Source: Nemania diffusa (taxonomy: Eukaryota; Ascomycota; Sordariomycetes; Xylariales; Xylariaceae). From it: 64,000 nucleotides of DNA. How positions within the stretch are numbered: the first letter of the stretch is position 1; each line of letters begins with the position of its first letter. The stretch covers positions 265,501 through 329,500 of the forward strand of contig JBBPUQ010000010.1 of assembly GCA_038501195.1 (NCBI GenBank), written 5' to 3'. The translations under genes were made by a program, and so were the position numbers. This document shows positions 58,982 to 64,000 of this stretch, piece by piece. The notes below the pieces were generated by a model. That model worked only from the letters and a program-made list of their open reading frames with translations. It searched no databases and was not told where the DNA came from.

Positions 58982-59001
58982 CTATCTACCTAGGTAGATA
59001 G
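58982..59001. repeat. 20-bp perfect palindrome containing TACCTAGGTA
   Basis: CTATCTACCTAGGTAGATAG is identical on both strands. It is the longest perfect member of the intergenic palindrome family in this window and lies about 290 bp upstream of YTM1. Confidence 0.85.
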
Positions 59002-59290
59002 AACCTTGCAATTGTTGACCGACAAGTCCTCTCTAGACCGGAACAGCGCAAACGACCGGAGATCTCTCACTTCTTTCCCAAAATCATTTATTTATTTATT
59101 ACCAGTGGGACATTGCTGCGAAGAGAGCGACTCCATTTTTCACCTAGGCCAATTCTCCATCGACCTAACTAGAAATTCGTTCAAATCATCAATCGGCGAC
59201 TGCTAAGGTTTTTCGAATCGTTACGTTCTACGATTGGTATCCGATCCCAGAGACAGAATTGCGCCGCCGAATCATTCACCGCCACTCGAG

Positions 59291-60845
59291 ATGGATACTC
59301 CTATGGGACAGCCAGAAATGGCTGCACCCCAGGAAATTCGCGTGAACTTCACCACAACCTCTACCGACCTACAATTGCCAGAAGACAGGAGCAGTTTACT
59401 AGTGGTTCCGACAGGCAAGCCATTCCTCCTCCTATGCTTGCTGTTGCCAACCATCCCCTGCTAACGACAGTGCAGACCTGAAGCGATATGGCTTGTCGCG
59501 AATTCTAAACTCGTCGTCCATGCTCGACACCCCCTCGCCCATCCCCCTCGACTTCCTCATAAATGGGGAGTTCCTGCGGACCTCGCTACAGGAATACCTG
59601 CAGACAAACGGCCTGAATGCCGAAGAGACCCTCACGATCCAATACGTGCGAAGTCTAATCCCGCCATCCTACCAGGCGAGCTTCGAGCACAACGACTGGA
59701 TCAGCGATGTCGACGTACTCTCAGCCACCTCGCGCGCTGGCGTCTGGTCCGGCAACAAGCTAGCCCTTAACCAAGACCGCATCGTATCCGCCTCATACGA
59801 CGGGCTCCTACAGATCTGGGACCCCTCTGGAAGATCCATAGCGAGGTCCGCAGCCGGCGGACACACCGCCAGCGTGAAGGCCGTGAAATTCCTCTCGTCG
59901 GCGCAAATCGCGTCCGCCGGCCTCGACCGCACGGTGCGCATATGGAAATACGTCGAGTCCGATGGCGGGCTGCAGGGCGCGCTGAAGCCCAGCCTAGAGC
60001 TATACGGGCACAAGGCGAGCGTCGACGCGCTGGACGTCCACGGGCCCACGGGCCGCGTGCTCAGCGCCTCCGCCGACGGCGCCATCGGCCTCTGGACAAC
60101 ATCGAAATCGTCCGCGCCCGCAGCGCCCGCGGGCCTGCTCCCCGGCGCCGGCGCCTCCGAGTCTAAGAAGCGCAAGCTCTCTGGCGCGTCCGCAGCGCCG
60201 CAGCGCGGGCCCCTGAGCATGCTCGCCGTCCACAACTCGGCCGCGACGGCCGTGTGTTTCGACCCGGCCGACGCCAGCGTCGCCTACTCGGCCTCGCAGG
60301 ACCACACTATCCGCACCATCGACCTGACCACGGGCAAGGTCGAGAGCGCCATCACGACGGCGCACCCGCTGCTCGCGCTGGCGCCGCTGCGCCGCGGAGG
60401 TGCTGGCACGGCGTCGTCCTCGGTGCTCCTCGCGGCCGCGACGGCCGCGCGCCACATCACGCTCGTGGACCCGCGCGTGTCCGCCGCCACGACGTCCGTG
60501 CTTACCCTCCGCGGCCATAGGAACATGGTGTCGAGCCTCGCCGCCGGCCCCGACAATGACTACAGCCTCGTCTCTGGCTCGTACGACGGCACCTGCCGCG
60601 TCTGGGACCTGCGCAGCGCGCGCGCCGGCACCAAGGCCGAGGGCGGCGGCAGCGTGTCTGAGTCCGTCTACGTCATCGAGCGCGAGAGCCTCAAGGGCGC
60701 GCGGCGGAGGGCCGCCGGCGACGTCCCCGGGCGCGGCGCCAAGGTCTTCGGCGTCGCCTGGGACAAGACGTTCGGCGTCGTCAGCGCCGGCGAGGACAAG
60801 ATGGTGCAGATCAACCGGGGACAGGATATATTGGCTTCCAGCTAG
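59291..60845 (+). CDS. YTM1: Ribosome biogenesis protein YTM1 (WDR12)
   Basis: Exons 59291-59414 and 59476-60845 encode 497 residues. The 61-bp intron is GC-AG: donor CAG|GCAAGC, branch CTAAC, acceptor GTGCAG. No GT donor nearby gives the frame. Spliced, it reads VVPTDLKRYGLSRILN, the N-terminal NLE (ubiquitin-like) domain that binds the MIDAS domain of Rea1. Seven WD40-type blades follow, seen in SASYDGLLQIWD, SAGLDRTVRIWK, SASADGAIGLW, SASQDHTIRTID and SGSYDGTCRVWD. YTM1 forms the Erb1-Nop7-Ytm1 (PeBoW) complex, required for 60S maturation in the nucleolus. From about 59.9 kb the gene is very GC-rich, which creates a 312-codon antisense shadow frame. An AATAAA lies at 60995. Its product belongs to the same pathway as NOP16. 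Confidence 0.95.
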
Positions 60846-61254
60846 GCCGGGTGTCAGTCGTCGCGTAGCTGGGTTGGTACGCGTCTGGTGAGACGGATTT
60901 GTAGATACGTTGCTGGATGCTGTATACAAAATATTCATGAAACGAGTACATGGCCGGTCATATCAGGTCTACTACGGCAAGGATAATGTGTCTTAATAAA
61001 AGCATTTCAATTCAGGGTAATCCTCGTCGACGAGATACTTTCGCTCGCATGCCCCTTTATGAACTTCATCGAATAGAACAGAGAAAACAATGCATAGCAC
61101 ATGAGTGGAATATCGAATGTTTTATAATGCTAATTCTCGCATATAGGGATATCCATCCATCGTGACCGTATTGTGCTAGTCACGTAGAACTACTCAATAA
61201 TCTCCAATTTCTAATAGTCAAGTCTAGGAACCCAAATTCTAACGCAGCTCCGAC
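60846..61254. other. Convergent intergenic region, YTM1 / exonuclease
   Basis: 409 bp between facing stops, with an AATAAA at 60995-61000 that fits YTM1 polyadenylation. Nothing else is seen. Confidence 0.65.
60995..61000 (+). terminator. Probable YTM1 poly(A) signal (AATAAA)
   Basis: An exact AATAAA 150 bp past the YTM1 stop. Fungal signals are loose, so this is suggestive only. Confidence 0.4.
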
Positions 61255-62972
61255 TTAATAAGGCGGAATGACAGGTGAATCACTACGAGTGTTAATCGTG
61301 CTAGCAACTGCAGGCCGCCTAGCCCAGGGGGGATTTTGGGGAGCTAAATTTGCAACCTCGCGTAACCGGTTGGGATCTACTGGTAGTTTTTCTAACTGGA
61401 CAGCAGAGAGGATATACCCAGCCACCGTGTTTGTTTTCAAAGGGGGATCGCGCAGTAACTGTGCGATAGTAGTAAGCGGCAGATCGTAGCCGTGCCACAG
61501 GTAATACGCTCGGAGCTGCGGGAATGTCGAGCGCGTCTTAGGATGTGATGCACGATAGGAAACCGCTCGATCCCCGGCGACTTCGACACGGGAGTCTTGC
61601 GCAAGTGGTTTAACTGTTATTGTGGCCGATGCGGGTTTCTTTCTTCGGCTGAGGCTTGTTTTAGCCTGCTTATCTTCAATACTGACGAGCTCGGTAGCCT
61701 CAGTTAGGCGCTCTTCTGGCGACTTAGGGGTACGTCCGTTGGTAGGTGCAACGATAGGAGCAGTAGAACTGGCTGCCTTGACTCCCTCTGCAAGCGGGAT
61801 GGCGAGATTTAGCTCTGCATAGTGGGGAGGGGGTGGGCAGGGATCTATTTGTTTCCTATGGTGCTCGAGGGTAGCATAGACATGCAGTCCAGCGTAGGCA
61901 TCAGAAGCCGAATCTGTTGTGCTATGAGCGCTCCGATACTAAACATGCACACGAGAAGAAACTTACATAATACTTGGCTCATGGTCAAGGGTCTTGCCCA
62001 GTTGCTTGCCCTAACATCTCGACCCTTAAATAACGGGAGATGGAGATACTCTTCGACCTGCGTTGCCAATGGCACAAGCCTCCTGTTGATATTGTGATAT
62101 TCGCGACTTTTAGAATACTTCACGACCTTATACAAGTTGCTTAGCTCCATCAGTCCTTTGGAATCGATATCTAGGAAATTTCGTAACCTTGTGGTGTCGC
62201 CTTTTATATGAACGCCGACTTTTGTGATAGTGGAATCTTCCATGATACTCCTGAAAGAGGGCCCAACCATATCTTTGCTGTTGACAAACAGGGCGACGTG
62301 GAACAGCGCGATGCGACTCTGACTCGCCAGCTGGATCAATGAAACATTTTTCTTGAGGCCGTCTCGACTCTTCGCCTCTGCCATCCATTCCAAGTCAAAA
62401 CCAAGGACCTTCTCATCCATGAAATACTGCTTGCAGACACGCTCCATCGTGTGTCGACTGCGGCAATAGTGGACTTTCACTTTTTGTAGCTCTCCATCCT
62501 CTTCCGTATGCCTGTATAGTGCATAGGACCAGAACGATTCAGGAGACCCTTCGGGCGATTTCTTGGCGGCATAGAACATACTATCTACCACTTTATATTC
62601 GAATACCGAAGGCGGAGGGTCATCAGTGGATTTTGTTTTCACGTCTTCTACCACTGCGACTCCGCTTTCCTCTGTCTCTGTGGCAGGCTGTACCAACCAT
62701 TGGTTGTCTTCATATTCTGATGGCTCTTGTAAGATTAGACTCGGTGGTGTCGCTTGCTGTACTACGGCCGCGGTCCACGCTTCTTCATCCCTCTGTGTGC
62801 CAATTGATTGCGCTGTAGTGAGGTTGCGATGTTGGTGACAGACCCCAGCAGAAACCCTGGGTATGGTGTGTGAGTTCTGGGCGAGAGAAGCAAGTGGTGC
62901 AGGACTCGGCGAGAACGAAATACCCCGAGAAGGATGCCATAATCGGTCGTTTCGAGGCGGCGTCGCCGTCAT
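61255..62972 (-). CDS. DEDDy 3'-5' exonuclease domain protein (WRN/RNase D-like)
   Basis: Two minus-strand exons, 61967-62972 and 61255-61913, give 554 residues. The 53-bp intron has a GTAAGT donor and ACAG acceptor. Splicing restores MSQVLYSASDAYAGL, replacing a frame that would otherwise end early. Catalytic residues of the DnaQ-like fold are all present: Asp193 and Glu195 (FDLEW, ExoI), Asp259 (GVHIKGD, ExoII), and Tyr336 with Asp340 (YSASD, ExoIII). Active exonuclease on DNA or RNA is therefore expected. The first 130 residues are Ser/Pro/Thr-rich without a clear domain. After a linker with a basic SRRKK patch, the C-terminal 110 residues (RAYYLWHGYDLPL to VAGYILSAVQLEKL) form a helical unit resembling a small helix-turn-helix or HRDC-type module. 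No helicase domain is present, so it is not a full WRN protein. Substrate is unknown. Confidence 0.9.
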
Positions 62973-63725
62973 TGTAGGAGTACGGTTTACTATATGTCGG
63001 CTATTACGGCAGCATCACCGAGTCAATACACGTCTAACCATCCCGAATATGTATTATGCGCAATAACCTCGGGTTGCCAATTTATATAGCGGAAAGGAAG
63101 AAGGGAAGAAACGGAGCTATAGACAGATACGAACCGCAAAGCAGGAGAAGACGTGCGCATGACGCCAGACGAACATCGCATAACATTTCCGACCGACTCT
63201 GAGCCTCCGACGAAGGTCATTTGTGAAAGGTAATTAGAGGCTTACAGCTCAGCTCCATGGTTGAAATCCCACGGAGTTGTACTGCTGCCTGGTAGGTGGT
63301 CTGCTAGGTACTACTGTTGATGCTGGTGCTGGCGATTTGTAGCGTACTTACTGTAAGTGGTCAAGGCAGACGCGTGCTCTAAGATATTACTGCGTAGGTA
63401 CCTAGGTGGTGGAACGCATGACAGAATAAGTTACAGTACCTAATATCCTGCCACCTGCCGTCAGGTGGGTAGTCACTGTTCCAGGTGTACTTTAATTCAC
63501 TATTCACAGGTACATACCTACCTACCTATAGTAGTACTTAGGTACCTACCTAATGCACTATCAAAGCCAAACCAATTGACTGAACTTGGCTGATACTGAG
63601 AAATTACGAATCAAGCAGCACATATTGAGAATTCAAGCATTTAATCTAGAAAATCGGAAATTCTCATTCAGAAATCCAAGCCACAACTTTTCACTGCTAG
63701 CGTCTCATCCCAAGAATTAGTAAAG
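62973..63725. other. Divergent promoter region, exonuclease / LSM5
   Basis: 753 bp between diverging starts. Between 63.39 and 63.56 kb it is dense in TACC/GGTA runs, including the near-palindrome TACCTAGGTG at 63399. One ACGCGT lies at about 63369. No gene is seen. Confidence 0.65.
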
Positions 63726-64000
63726 ATGGCATCCCAACTCCTCCCCCTAGGTACGTAACCTGAGCGGTCCGCGTCGTAACCTGCAAATCCAGAACGGAGA
63801 GGTGATTGACAGGCTTGCTAGAGCTCATCGACAAGTGCGTCGGCTCCCGAATATGGGTCGTCATGAAGGGAGACAAGGGTACGAGATGCTCATGATTCCA
63901 TGCTCCCTCATCGAGCCTTAGCTGATTATGATCCACCCTGTAGAGTTTAGTGGCACTTTAATGGGCTTCGATGACTACGTCAGTAAGTTGCTCCTATTGG
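63726..64000 (+). CDS. LSM5: LSM5, U6 snRNA-associated Sm-like protein (partial)
   Basis: The window holds the first three exons, 63726-63750, 63822-63878 and 63944-63982, and the start of a third intron (GTAAGT at 63983). The rest lies beyond the edge. Introns are 71 and 65 bp. The 40 visible residues read MASQLLPLELIDKCVGSRIW, then VVMKGDKEFSGTLMGFDDYV, the Sm1 motif of LSM5. LSM5 belongs to the Lsm2-8 ring that holds the U6 snRNA 3' end in the nucleus and the Lsm1-7 ring that promotes decapping and mRNA decay in the cytoplasm. The 8-codon first exon and tiny exons make it easy to miss; a minus-strand 79-codon frame over it is a shadow. Confidence 0.94.

Larger units (their letters stand above)
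58611..59290. other. Divergent promoter, POL31 / YTM1
   Basis: 680 bp between diverging start codons. It contains the paired MCB boxes (58749-58774) and a 20-bp perfect palindrome (58982-59001), both listed separately. No gene is seen. Confidence 0.75.

Noticed and set aside
60000..60938. 312-codon minus-strand frame over YTM1
   Set aside because: It is a shadow of the very GC-rich WD40 coding sequence on the plus strand, which is conserved and correctly spliced.
63697..63936. 79-codon minus-strand frame at the right end
   Set aside because: It lies over the first exons of LSM5, whose spliced plus-strand reading is a clear match.

Overview
This window is nuclear DNA of a filamentous ascomycete (Pezizomycotina), most probably a Sordariomycete. 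The evidence is short spliceosomal introns (47-150 bp, GTRNGT donors, CTAAC/CTGAC branch sites), Zn2Cys6 regulators, an NmrA-type regulator, and a very close relative of the Sordaria PRO1 / Neurospora ADV-1 sexual development factor. I rebuilt 16 protein-coding genes by joining reading frames across introns. Fifteen are complete and one (LSM5) runs off the right edge. I found no rRNA, no convincing tRNA, no CRISPR array and no intact transposon.

Layout. 1-7.6 kb holds no gene and leads into the PRO1-like regulator (7.8-10.4 kb). 10.4-17.3 kb is again gene-free. 17.3-31.4 kb is a moderately dense block: NOP16, a MARVEL-type membrane protein, an MFS transporter with a vacuolar sorting signal, MKT1, a 2-oxoglutarate/Fe(II) dioxygenase, and a conserved membrane protein whose homologues are often labelled rhomboid family. 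31.4-37.85 kb is gene-poor and partly AT-rich. 37.85-44.5 kb carries two Zn2Cys6 transcription factors in tandem. A 5-kb gene-free stretch precedes the NmrA-like nitrogen regulator (49.5-50.9 kb). Two F-box-like genes lie back to back at 51.7-56.1 kb. The right end (56.8-64 kb) is a compact housekeeping block: DNA polymerase delta subunit 2 (POL31/cdc1), YTM1, a DEDDy 3'-5' exonuclease, and LSM5.

How the genes fit together. From NOP16 rightwards most genes sit in convergent or divergent pairs. NOP16 and YTM1 both act in 60S ribosome assembly. POL31 and perhaps the exonuclease act in DNA metabolism. MKT1 and LSM5 act in mRNA fate. PRO1, two further Zn2Cys6 proteins and NmrA make the window rich in regulators, but no biosynthetic gene cluster is present.

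Most notable signals. (1) The 10-bp palindrome TACCTAGGTA occurs at least ten times, always between genes, where about 0.06 copies are expected by chance. (2) Paired MluI cell-cycle boxes lie upstream of POL31, and the same promoter carries a 20-bp perfect palindrome. (3) Unusual gene structures include a 7-nt start exon in MKT1, a 17-nt microexon in the dioxygenase and a GC-AG intron in YTM1. (4) Three chained short upstream ORFs precede the PRO1-like start. I did not find a clearly novel multi-gene system. The intergenic palindrome family is the best candidate for undescribed biology.
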